A stretch of 64,000 bases of DNA from contig NZ_FXAJ01000006.1 in assembly GCF_900177535.1 (NCBI RefSeq), positions 1 to 64,000 on the forward strand, given 5' to 3'. Under the pieces are notes generated by a model. The model worked only from the letters and a program-made list of their open reading frames with translations, did not search any database and was not told the origin of the DNA. Source of the stretch: Priestia filamentosa (lineage in GTDB: Bacteria; Bacillota; Bacilli; Bacillales; Bacillaceae_H). The translations under genes and the position numbers were made by a program. Shown in pieces: positions 26,665 through 33,508 of the stretch (its first letter is position 1; the number at the start of each line of letters is the position of its first letter).

Positions 26665-27480
26665 TTAGTCATTTTGCTGGGCTAAATGATCAAGAAGCTT
26701 GTTTATCTGCTCAAGTGGGAAGCCTTTTTGATAAAGATGAGTTTTCATTTTCTGTGTGTATTGAAAATCCTCATATTTACGATAGCGTCGATGAGCTTTT
26801 TCACCTTGTTTTTTTAAGGCTTCCCACTGCTCATCTTCATCTTTCTCAAGAGAGACTTCATGAAGCGCTTTTGTGATAAGAGAAAGATCGAATCCTTTTG
26901 TAAGCAGGGTAGTTTTAGCTTTTTGCTTCATCATCTTTTCAGACTGCTTCTGGCTTTTCTTTCTCGTTTTTTCAATCAGCTTAAGGGCATTTTCAAACTG
27001 AAGCTCTTCATCATATTCAAGAAGAGACTCTTCAATATCAGGACCTGTAATTCCTTTTTCAATCAGCTCTTGCTTTAAAAGCCCAGGACCCTTTGAGTTT
27101 GTTCGCATGTGCGTGCGAACGTAAGCTTTCGCAAATTCCAAATCGTTAAGATACCGATATTCAAGAAGTTTCTCAATTGCCCGACGGATTGCGTCGTCAC
27201 CCATTTCTTTTGTTTGTAAATACTGCTGAACTTCTTTTACAGAACGCATGCGGTATGATAAATAGGTAAGAGCTAAATTATGCGCTTTTTTAACATGATC
27301 TTCGTATTGAATTTCGGCAATTTCATCGTCTGTTAAGTTTTGCCCTTTTCTAATTGCAAAAGTTGTTAGTACATATTCATCAACGCTGAACGCATATTCT
27401 TCACCTTTTCCATAATCAAGAAAAACATTATAGCGCTCAGTATTTTTCTTTTGCGTGGTAATTTTAGTAACAACAGGCAT
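26665..27480 (-). CDS. recX: RecX, regulator of RecA
   Basis: 271 aa, the long form found in Bacilli. It is composed of repeated three-helix units, for example LTYLSYRMRSVKEVQQYL and LLEYRYLNDLEFAKAYVRTH. RecX binds RecA filaments and modulates recombination. Divergent from yfhF, with only 54 bp between the start codons, so promoters overlap. Corresponds to B. subtilis yfhG. Confidence 0.93.
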   Translation of the reverse strand: MPVVTKITTQKKNTERYNVFLDYGKGEEYAFSVDEYVLTTFAIRKGQNLTDDEIAEIQYEDHVKKAHNLALTYLSYRMRSVKEVQQYLQTKEMGDDAIRRAIEKLLEYRYLNDLEFAKAYVRTHMRTNSKGPGLLKQELIEKGITGPDIEESLLEYDEELQFENALKLIEKTRKKSQKQSEKMMKQKAKTTLLTKGFDLSLITKALHEVSLEKDEDEQWEALKKQGEKAHRRYRKYEDFQYTQKMKTHLYQKGFPLEQINKLLDHLAQQND

Positions 27481-27534
27481 TTCAGTTCACCGCCTTTATT
27501 AATGTATTTTATCCCTTATAAAGGAGAGGATTTC

Positions 27535-28437
27535 ATGAAAATTGCTATTGCTGGAGGAACAGGATTTGTCGGTTCTAAGCTTGCTGATAAGCTCCTATCC
27601 GAACATCATGCTGTTTACATTTTAACACGAAATAAAGAAAAAGCTTCGACAACGCCTCACTTGCATTATGTACCATGGCTCACAAAAGGAACAACTCCTG
27701 AGGTTGAGCTAGATGGTGTTGATGCTATTATAAATCTTGCTGGAGCGTCCATTCAAAATAGATGGACAGCAAAAAACAAACGTGCCATTTTTGATAGTCG
27801 GGTTGCAGCGACGAAGTCTATTGTTCATATGATTCAAAAAATGAAAATGCCACCGAAAGTTCTCATAAACGGAAGTGCTGTTGGATACTATGGGACTTCT
27901 GAAACAGCCGTATTTACGGAAGAGTCTCCTTCACAAGGAGAAGATTTTCTCGCAAAAACCGTAAAACAGTGGGAACATGAGGCTAAAAAAGCAGAGAAAT
28001 ATGGAGTAAGAACAGTTTTCACCCGTTTTGGCATTGTGCTAGGAAGTGATGGAGGTGCGTTTCCAATGATGAAAATGCCGTACAAAATAGGAGTTGGTGG
28101 AACGATTGGCACTGGAGCACAGTGGGTATCATGGGTACATATTGAAGATGTTATTAATATTCTTCAGTTTTGTATAAATGAAAACATTAGCGGCCCTGTT
28201 AATGTCACCTCCCCACAGCCAGTTCGAATGAAAACATTCGGAATAGAGCTTGGTACCTCTCTAAATAGGCCTCACTGGTTAAAAGTACCGAGTTCAGCTA
28301 TTAAAAGTGTACTCGGTGAAATGAGCATGCTCGTCTTAGAAGGCCAAAAAGCCTTGCCAAAGAAACTTGAAGAACACGGCTATGAGTTTTCGCATAAAGA
28401 AATAAGAGAAGCATTTAATACTCTAAAGAAAAGATAA
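27535..28437 (+). CDS. yfhF: YfhF, SDR39U1-type epimerase family protein
   Basis: 300 aa from the ATG at 27535 (MKIAIAGGTGFVGSKLAD) after GGAGAGG. An extended SDR NAD(P)-binding fold: the GGTGFVGS glycine motif at the N-terminus, INLAGASIQNRWT, and the GSAVGYYGTS region with the catalytic Tyr. It ends with the DUF1731 C-terminal domain (about 245-300). Resembles cell-division inhibitor SulA-like/SDR39U1 proteins, whose substrate is unknown. Confidence 0.9.
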   Translation: MKIAIAGGTGFVGSKLADKLLSEHHAVYILTRNKEKASTTPHLHYVPWLTKGTTPEVELDGVDAIINLAGASIQNRWTAKNKRAIFDSRVAATKSIVHMIQKMKMPPKVLINGSAVGYYGTSETAVFTEESPSQGEDFLAKTVKQWEHEAKKAEKYGVRTVFTRFGIVLGSDGGAFPMMKMPYKIGVGGTIGTGAQWVSWVHIEDVINILQFCINENISGPVNVTSPQPVRMKTFGIELGTSLNRPHWLKVPSSAIKSVLGEMSMLVLEGQKALPKKLEEHGYEFSHKEIREAFNTLKKR

Positions 28438-28509
28438 TCTTCGATATTTTAAAGATTATTTTTTCTTCTATCATGGTAAAATAGGTAAAAAACTACAGGG
28501 GCTAAAACT

Positions 28510-29637
28510 ATGAAGAAAATCTTGTTCAAAAATGCAGCTGTTTTTCCAATTACAAGCGAGATGTTACCAAAAGGCGATGTGCTTGTTGTTGGCAATAAAA
28601 TTGAAGATGTTAGATCAAGCATTGAGTTAACTGAAGAAATGGAAGTTATCAATTGTGAAGGATTGTTTCTATTCCCTGGGTTTATTGATGTTCATACACA
28701 TCTTGGTCTTTACGATGAAGGAACTGGTTGGGCGGGAAATGATGCGAACGAAACCATTGAACCCCTCACCCCCCATATCCGAGCATTTGACAGCGTTCAT
28801 CCGCTTGATTCAGGGTTCGCTGATGCAATTGAATATGGCATCACAACCGTTCACGTTATGCCTGGAAGTATGAATGTCATAGGGGGTACAACTTCTGTTA
28901 TTAAAACAGGTGCCAAAAACATTACCGATTTACTTATGAAAGAAACAGCAGGCCTAAAAATTGCGCTTGGTGAAAATCCTAAACGTATTCACAGTCAAGG
29001 AAACAAAGACTCCATTACACGAATGGGCATCATGGGAATGTTGCGAGAAGCTTTCTATGAAGCAAAATATACAGATAACCCAGATACCTTACGCATCCAG
29101 CCACTTGTAAAAGCATTGAATCGTGAAATTCCTGTACGTATTCATGCACATAGAGCTGATGATATTTTGTCGGCTCTTCGCTTTGCTGATGAATTTGAAC
29201 TTGATTTACGAATAGAACACTGTACAGAAGGGCATCTCATTACTTCTGCCTTAGGAGGACGAAATTTAAAAGTTTCCGTAGGTCCAACATTAACGCGCCG
29301 TTCAAAAGTTGAACTCCGTAATAAGAGCTGGAAAACTTATAGTGCCCTAACAGAACAAAATGTTGAAGTTTCTATTACAACGGACCACCCTTACACACCT
29401 GTTCAATATCTGAATATATGTGCATCCCTTGCTGTTCGAGAAGGTTTAGATGAGCAAAAAGCACTTGAAGGTATTACTATTTTCCCTGCTCGAAACTTAG
29501 GCATCGATAATAAAGTTGGCAGCATTGAAAGAGGAAAAGATGCAGATCTTGTTCTGTGGAATTATCATCCCTTCCATTACTTAGCAAAGCCTTTTTTAAC
29601 AATGATTGGTGGAGAAATTTTCTTTAAAAAAAATTAA
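28510..29637 (+). CDS. Amidohydrolase family protein (imidazolonepropionase-like)
   Basis: 375 aa metal-dependent hydrolase of the COG1228 type. The first metal motif is VHTHLG (61-66). Others are RIHAHRADD, RIEHCTEG and the late aspartate in TTDHPYTP. The N-terminal GDVLVVGNKIEDV and C-terminal GKDADLVLW form the small beta domain. Cytoplasmic, with no signal peptide. Related proteins have been annotated as dipeptidases or guanidine/imidazolone hydrolases, but the substrate cannot be told from sequence. Monocistronic, as a 300-bp gap follows. Confidence 0.85.
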   Translation: MKKILFKNAAVFPITSEMLPKGDVLVVGNKIEDVRSSIELTEEMEVINCEGLFLFPGFIDVHTHLGLYDEGTGWAGNDANETIEPLTPHIRAFDSVHPLDSGFADAIEYGITTVHVMPGSMNVIGGTTSVIKTGAKNITDLLMKETAGLKIALGENPKRIHSQGNKDSITRMGIMGMLREAFYEAKYTDNPDTLRIQPLVKALNREIPVRIHAHRADDILSALRFADEFELDLRIEHCTEGHLITSALGGRNLKVSVGPTLTRRSKVELRNKSWKTYSALTEQNVEVSITTDHPYTPVQYLNICASLAVREGLDEQKALEGITIFPARNLGIDNKVGSIERGKDADLVLWNYHPFHYLAKPFLTMIGGEIFFKKN

Positions 29638-29696
29638 CATTTTGCCTATTCCTTTTTACAAAAAACTTTAGTATTATATCTAAGAAGTTTTCATTT

Positions 29697-29768
29697 ACGA
29701 CCTTAAGATTTTGCTGAATATCTTTTTTTAAAGCCTAAAAAAAGATATTCATTTCTAATAAAAGTCGT
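29697..29768 (+). ncRNA. Leader hairpin 1 upstream of the acetyltransferase gene
   Basis: A 15-bp perfect inverted repeat (29716-29730/29736-29750, 5-base loop) is enclosed by ACGAC (29697-29701) and GTCGT (29764-29768). A/T-rich except for the outer pairs. It is not followed by a T tract. It probably forms the first domain of a roughly 200-nt leader RNA. Confidence 0.4.
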
Positions 29769-29790
29769 CACTTTTTTTAGTCAATACTGT

Positions 29791-29866
29791 TTTCTGGAAA
29801 TGGGAAGGCAAATGGTGCGCCACCAAGTTTTACTTGGTTCTAGTGGGTTCGATTCCCACCCCGAAA
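29791..29866 (+). ncRNA. tRNA-like fold in the acetyltransferase leader
   Basis: A perfect T-arm (GTGGG, TTCGATT, CCCAC at 29843-29859). A 5-bp anticodon-like arm (29822-29838) has the seven-base loop GTTTTAC. An acceptor-like pairing joins TTTCTGG (29791-29797) with CCCGAAA (29860-29866), 6 of 7 pairs. The D region is abnormal: only a 3-bp GGC/GCC stem with a GG-containing loop, preceded by extra bases. I do not call it a functional tRNA gene. It may be a degenerate tRNA or a regulatory mimic. Confidence 0.35.
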
Positions 29867-29906
29867 TTTTTTTGAACTTATAAAAAAATTTCGAGGGTGG
29901 TTTTTT
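29856..29906 (+). terminator. Terminator ahead of the acetyltransferase gene, overlapping the T-arm
   Basis: A 6-bp GC-rich base (29856-29861 with 29895-29900), a single bulged A, then 12 further pairs close an 8-base loop. Six T residues follow (29901-29906). It uses four bases of the T-arm's 3' strand, so the two structures exclude each other, as in an attenuator. Confidence 0.75.
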
Positions 29907-29945
29907 AGCATGCTATCATTCTGCCCTCGCATGGAGGGGAACCCT

Positions 29946-30497
29946 ATGTTAAAAAAACGTGATTTACATGATTGTCAAAATTTATATGAGCTTATGGTCC
30001 ATCCAGAAGTCTTCCCTTTTGTGCGTCATAAACCGGCGTCCTATGATGAATTTATTTTCATAACAAAACAGCTTCTTGAAGCAGAAGAACGAGGAGAGCT
30101 TATATCACGAACAATTACAGATGAATGGGGTGCTCCAATTGGCACCATCAATCTATTCGATATTGAAGAGGGAGCAGGATTTCTCGGTACGTGGCTTGGT
30201 AAACCATATCATGGAAAAGGATATAACCAAGTAGCAAAAGATGCTTTCTTTGATGAACTATTCTATGAGCTTGGAATGGAGCGTATCTTTATGAAAATTC
30301 GGAAAAGCAATATTCGTTCCATTAAAGCAGCTGAAAAACTTCCATACGTTATTAATGCAAATGAACTTTATAAAAGCTTATATGATGAAATTAATGAAAA
30401 AGAAGATACGTATCACCTTTTTGCTATTCCAAAAGATCTCTACACTCTTTATCGCTTACGTCAACAAGACGAAGAACAGCAGGCAAAAGAGGCATAA
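29946..30497 (+). CDS. GNAT family N-acetyltransferase
   Basis: 183 aa from the ATG at 29946, where GGAGGGG lies 6 bases upstream. The frame is open to 29910 through that site. The GNAT acetyl-CoA region is GTWLGKPYHGKGYNQVAKDA, followed by MERIFMKIRKSNIRSIKAAE, typical of RimJ/RimL-like enzymes. The acceptor is unknown. Preceded by a structured leader ending in a terminator, suggesting control by premature termination. Confidence 0.85.
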   Translation: MLKKRDLHDCQNLYELMVHPEVFPFVRHKPASYDEFIFITKQLLEAEERGELISRTITDEWGAPIGTINLFDIEEGAGFLGTWLGKPYHGKGYNQVAKDAFFDELFYELGMERIFMKIRKSNIRSIKAAEKLPYVINANELYKSLYDEINEKEDTYHLFAIPKDLYTLYRLRQQDEEQQAKEA

Positions 30498-30521
30498 AAA
30501 GCAGTCAAATGACTGCTTTTT
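30496..30521 (+). terminator. Acetyltransferase terminator
   Basis: AAAAAGCAGTC and GACTGCTTTTT form a perfect stem around AAAT directly at the stop codon. Confidence 0.92.
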
Positions 30522-30523
30522 GT

Positions 30524-30592
30524 TTAAAATAAATTCATAATAATACTAATGACAACGATTATCCCGATAATCATTAAAATAGTTCGAATCAT
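30524..30592 (-). CDS. Possible 22-residue single-span membrane peptide
   Basis: Minus-strand ORF, MIRTILMIIGIIVVISIIMN plus LF, with AAAGGAAGG 6 bases before the ATG. The whole peptide is one hydrophobic helix with an N-terminal Arg, a common layout for bacterial small membrane proteins and also for type I toxins. It lies between the acetyltransferase terminator and yfhE. Not proven to be translated. Confidence 0.45.
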   Translation of the reverse strand: MIRTILMIIGIIVVISIIMNLF

Positions 30593-30664
30593 CCTATCCT
30601 TCCTTTCGTTTAAAGAGATTGAAAATGGATAAACTAAAACTATAACAGTTTGGAGGGATCTTCT

Positions 30665-30793
30665 ATGCCAGAAAAAAAGAAACATGATCGCTTATCAAGA
30701 AATACACTTTCAAGTTCACAGCAAGTAACATACTCACATGAATTTAAAATGGCAGATCGAGCAGGCGGCTTTACACCAAAACGCTCAAAATAA
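30665..30793 (+). CDS. yfhE: YfhE family small protein
   Basis: 42 aa, MPEKKKHDRLSRNTLSSSQQ at the start and EFKMADRAGGFTPKRSK at the end, matching the YfhE family as I know it. GGAGG lies 8 bases before the ATG. Basic and soluble. Function unknown, conserved beside yfhD and yfhF in Bacillus. Confidence 0.8.
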   Translation: MPEKKKHDRLSRNTLSSSQQVTYSHEFKMADRAGGFTPKRSK

Positions 30794-30817
30794 TCTTATT
30801 TCTTCACACATATGTTG

Positions 30818-30873
30818 TCCTTTCTTAACGCAAACTATTTGTTGAAACGCACTATTTCTACGTTAAGAAAGGA
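30818..30873 (+). promoter_or_regulatory. 13-bp perfect hairpin burying the yfhD ribosome binding site
   Basis: TCCTTTCTTAACG (30818-30830) pairs with CGTTAAGAAAGGA (30861-30873). The right arm contains the AAAGGA of the yfhD Shine-Dalgarno sequence AAAGGAG. The 30-base loop carries two near-copies of ACGCAnnACTATTT. The geometry suggests translational or processing control of yfhD. Confidence 0.6.
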
Positions 30874-30882
30874 GAATTTTTT

Positions 30883-31050
30883 ATGAAAGATAAAGAGCAA
30901 GAGAACTATTATAAAGAAAAATTAAAGATGCCAAAGCATGTAAAACCAGATGGTCATGATATTGAGTATTCTGATGAATTAGCTGATACAGAAGATTTAA
31001 AAGCAAAGGAACGCTCCATTGCTTCTCATAAGCGCCAGAAAAATCAGTAG
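30883..31050 (+). CDS. yfhD: YfhD family small protein
   Basis: 55 aa, highly charged (MKDKEQENYYKEKLKMPKHV at the start, then DIEYSDELAD, ending in RQKNQ). The DG-x-D-x-EYSxELAD core is typical of YfhD. Function unknown. AAAGGAG precedes the ATG by 8 bases but lies in a hairpin arm (30861-30873). The gene runs toward yfmL, with a DnaA-box-rich region between. Confidence 0.82.
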   Translation: MKDKEQENYYKEKLKMPKHVKPDGHDIEYSDELADTEDLKAKERSIASHKRQKNQ

Positions 31051-31059
31051 TCATTCTAC

Positions 31060-31253
31060 TTATACACAATATAATCCACAATTTTCTTAAAATTGTGGAT
31101 TATATTGTGTATTACTTGTTTTTGGAGCTTCTTACTGTGGACAAGAATGGGGACAAAAACACCTTTTTCATCCACAAAACTGTGGATAGTGTGTATAAAG
31201 TTGTTAATATTCAGACTTTATACACTATTTTTAATAAAAATTCTTGTGGATAA
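31060..31253. other. Cluster of ten DnaA-box-like 9-mers
   Basis: Perfect TTATNCACA boxes at 31060-31068 (+), 31190-31198 (-) and 31245-31253 (-). One-mismatch boxes lie at 31072-31080, 31094-31102, 31106-31114, 31136-31144, 31168-31176, 31181-31189 and 31218-31226. The region lies between the convergent yfhD and yfmL and contains no gene. Several boxes are mirror images inside palindromes (31064-31110, 31191-31225). It is not near dnaA/dnaN, so it resembles a DnaA-titration or regulatory cluster rather than oriC. Confidence 0.6.
31064..31110. repeat. 22-bp perfect palindrome with 3-base loop
   Basis: 31064-31085 is the exact reverse complement of 31089-31110. It contains two mirrored pairs of DnaA-like boxes. 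It could extrude as a cruciform. It could also end the yfhD transcript, though no T tract follows. Confidence 0.85.
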
Positions 31254-31279
31254 CTAAAAAAGAAGCCTTGAAGGCTTCT
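31254..31279 (-). terminator. yfmL terminator
   Basis: AGAAGCCTT and AAGGCTTCT (31261-31269/31271-31279). On the minus strand six or more U residues follow. Confidence 0.88.
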
Positions 31280-31282
31280 CTT

Positions 31283-32422
31283 TTAGTTTTCATCTACTAC
31301 TTTACCTCTTGAAAGGACTTTCTTAGTTAAACTTACGTTCATTTCTTTTGCAAACTGCTTTAATGTTCTTTCTTCACGCTGTGTAACAATAGAAACAACT
31401 GTTCCTTCTTTTCCTCCACGTCCTGTTCGACCTGAACGATGTGTATATTGAGTCACATCTTGTGGAAAATCAACATGAATTACGTGGGTTAAACCTTCTA
31501 CATCTAATCCACGTGCAGCTACATCTGTTGCTAATAAAAGAGGGATGTCTCCCTTACGAAGCATTTTTAGAGCTGTTGCACGTTCTTCTTTTTTCGCCTC
31601 ACTATGCAAAACACCAAGCGAAATGCCTTTATACTCTAACTTTTCAGCAGCAACAACAAGATTTCCGATATCACGTACAAACCCAAGTGCTTTTACTTTC
31701 TCAGCATGAAGAAACTTACGTAGCACATCAAGCTTTTCTCGCCCTTCACAAACAAAATAAATATGTTCTACTTTTGCCGCTGTAAGCTCATCACGCTCAA
31801 TTTTAAAGATGTGTGGCGCTCCGCTCATTAAGTCATCTGCAAGCTGCTCTGATTTTCCTGCTAACGTTGCTGAAAACAATAAGACTTGACGCTCACTTAG
31901 CGAAGATTTGATAATATCCTGAACAGTACTAATGTGCTCTGGAATAAGAAGTTGGTCACCTTCATCAATTACAATAGTCTTCACTTCATGCATCTTGAAC
32001 TTCTTCATTTTAATTAGTTCATTAACACGGCCAGGTGTTCCGAATGCAATATGTGGACGGTTTTTCTTCAACTTCTCAACTTGACGCTTTACGTTAGCTC
32101 CTCCAATAAATGAGCCAACTTTCACATCACTTCCTTTTGTCCACTTTTGAGCTTCTTCAAAAATTTGCATAACTAACTCTTGTGAGGAAGCGAGGACAAC
32201 GGCTTGAATATGCGGCTTGCTCGGATCAATCTTCTCAATCAAAGGAAGTAGGTAAGCAAGTGTTTTTCCTGTTCCAGTTGGAGACTTTGCAATAACGTCT
32301 CCACCCTCTAGAATTGCAGGGATAGCCTTCTTTTGAATGCCTGTTGGTGCTTCAAATCCTGCTTCTTCCCACTTTTCTTGCAAAAACGGCTGAAATGATG
32401 ATAAAAATTCTTGGTCTTTCAT
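31283..32422 (-). CDS. yfmL: YfmL, DEAD-box-type RNA helicase
   Basis: 379 aa, two RecA-like domains and no C-terminal extension. The Q motif region is GFEAPTGIQKKAIP, motif I is SPTGTGKT, motif II is IDEGDQL (DEGD instead of DEAD), motif III is FSATLA, and motif VI is YTHRSGRTGRGG. B. subtilis YfmL assists 50S ribosome assembly and affects cold growth. The role here is assigned by family. GGAG precedes the start. Confidence 0.9.
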   Translation of the reverse strand: MKDQEFLSSFQPFLQEKWEEAGFEAPTGIQKKAIPAILEGGDVIAKSPTGTGKTLAYLLPLIEKIDPSKPHIQAVVLASSQELVMQIFEEAQKWTKGSDVKVGSFIGGANVKRQVEKLKKNRPHIAFGTPGRVNELIKMKKFKMHEVKTIVIDEGDQLLIPEHISTVQDIIKSSLSERQVLLFSATLAGKSEQLADDLMSGAPHIFKIERDELTAAKVEHIYFVCEGREKLDVLRKFLHAEKVKALGFVRDIGNLVVAAEKLEYKGISLGVLHSEAKKEERATALKMLRKGDIPLLLATDVAARGLDVEGLTHVIHVDFPQDVTQYTHRSGRTGRGGKEGTVVSIVTQREERTLKQFAKEMNVSLTKKVLSRGKVVDEN

Positions 32423-32650
32423 GAAATTCTCCTTTATTTACAATCTAAGTTTGACATCTATTGGTAGATCTATTTCTTACTCTTTTCATTTAATAATAAG
32501 TCATGTAGTTTCTTAACCCTTTTCTATAGTAACAGGAGATATACAAAAGGGAAATAATCAACAGTCGTTTTCTTTCTCTTTTAGGTATGAGAATATGTAA
32601 TAGGTTGTACAAAAAGAATGCTTTGTGCTCGCTTATACATACAGCAGAAA

Positions 32651-32701
32651 AAAGACGATAAAGGAATTAGGCTCAGGTAAAAATAAGCTTATTCCTCTAT
32701 C
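32651..32701 (-). terminator. Terminator-like hairpin downstream of the VCBS-repeat gene
   Basis: GATAAAGGAAT (32657-32667) pairs with ATTCCTCTATC (32691-32701) with one mismatch and a long loop. On the minus strand U residues follow. Confidence 0.55.
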
Positions 32702-32708
32702 TTTTGCT

Positions 32709-33413
32709 TTACGACCCGAAAATAGCAACTTGTTGATCTTGTAAGAAGAACGTTTGGTTTCTCCACTTTAGCGTATTTAATACATATCCTAAAGCATCTG
32801 CATTATAGCGCCCCGCAATTCGCTGATAGGCTAAAAGCTCATACACACCATCGCGATCGAAGTCCACAGGATACAATCCACTAAGGGGATTGACAAACCC
32901 ACTAATGGGCTCTTTTAATGTTCCATCACTATTATATATCTCATCTAAATATTGCTTATCTCTTGTCGAAATATCAATGATGTATTTTTTCCGATTCCGC
33001 TCGCTTATGACCTCTACTTTTTTATCGTTTTTGTACGTGATTTCATACTTATAGTAGTCATTATATACATTCGAATCAAAAATTAGCCGAGGTGTGAGAT
33101 TTACGAACGAATAGAGATTATGATACATCATGCCACCGCTTCCCCCTGAATCAATACTTACTAAAATATCAGCTGTTTTATCTCCTGTAACATCTCCAAC
33201 AAATAATGATGGGGCATATCCCGCATCTTCTGTTAAAGAAACGCTTACTACCTTTCCTGTTCTCCCATCTTTTACAAGGAGACGGAGGTGCTGAATAAAG
33301 GGACTATCAGCCGTCCTCTCCCCGACTAACGAGATATAATCTGGCACCTTATCTCCTGTGACATCTCCTGTCGTAAAAGCTACAGTGCTTAGCTGTTGTC
33401 TGAAATAGTGCAT
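32709..33413 (-). CDS. VCBS/FG-GAP repeat protein without signal peptide
   Basis: 234 aa. Three calcium-loop repeats are visible: GDVTGDKVPDYISL (about 17-30), GDVTGDKTADILVS (about 73-86) and VDFDRDGVYELLA (about 201-213). These DxDxDG-like loops are typical of FG-GAP/VCBS beta-propeller blades in extracellular proteins, yet no signal peptide is seen. The start has GGAG at 5-8 bases. The gene stands alone between two terminators. Function unknown. It may be a spore-associated protein, which is inference only. Confidence 0.7.
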   Translation of the reverse strand: MHYFRQQLSTVAFTTGDVTGDKVPDYISLVGERTADSPFIQHLRLLVKDGRTGKVVSVSLTEDAGYAPSLFVGDVTGDKTADILVSIDSGGSGGMMYHNLYSFVNLTPRLIFDSNVYNDYYKYEITYKNDKKVEVISERNRKKYIIDISTRDKQYLDEIYNSDGTLKEPISGFVNPLSGLYPVDFDRDGVYELLAYQRIAGRYNADALGYVLNTLKWRNQTFFLQDQQVAIFGS

Positions 33414-33473
33414 AGTCTTCTCCTTTTCAAATCATTTTGTATCAGTATATGGGCGAAAAAGAGATGTTGCGAC

Positions 33474-33504
33474 TAAAAAAGGGAACAAGAAATATCTTAT
33501 TCCC
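33474..33504 (-). terminator. Terminator of the rRNA methyltransferase gene
   Basis: On the minus strand GGGAATAAG pairs with CTTGTTCCC (33481-33489/33496-33504, one wobble) and six U residues follow. Confidence 0.85.
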
Positions 33505-33508
33505 TTTC

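Noticed and set aside
29820-29906. T-box riboswitch for the acetyltransferase leader
   Set aside because: The GGGTGG in the terminator arm is suggestive, but the T-box core with its following ACCGCG-like bases and Stem I elements is absent, and the gene is not amino-acid related.
31060-31253. The chromosomal replication origin
   Set aside because: dnaA, dnaN and rpmH are not adjacent, and the flanking genes belong to a region far from oriC in Bacillus.
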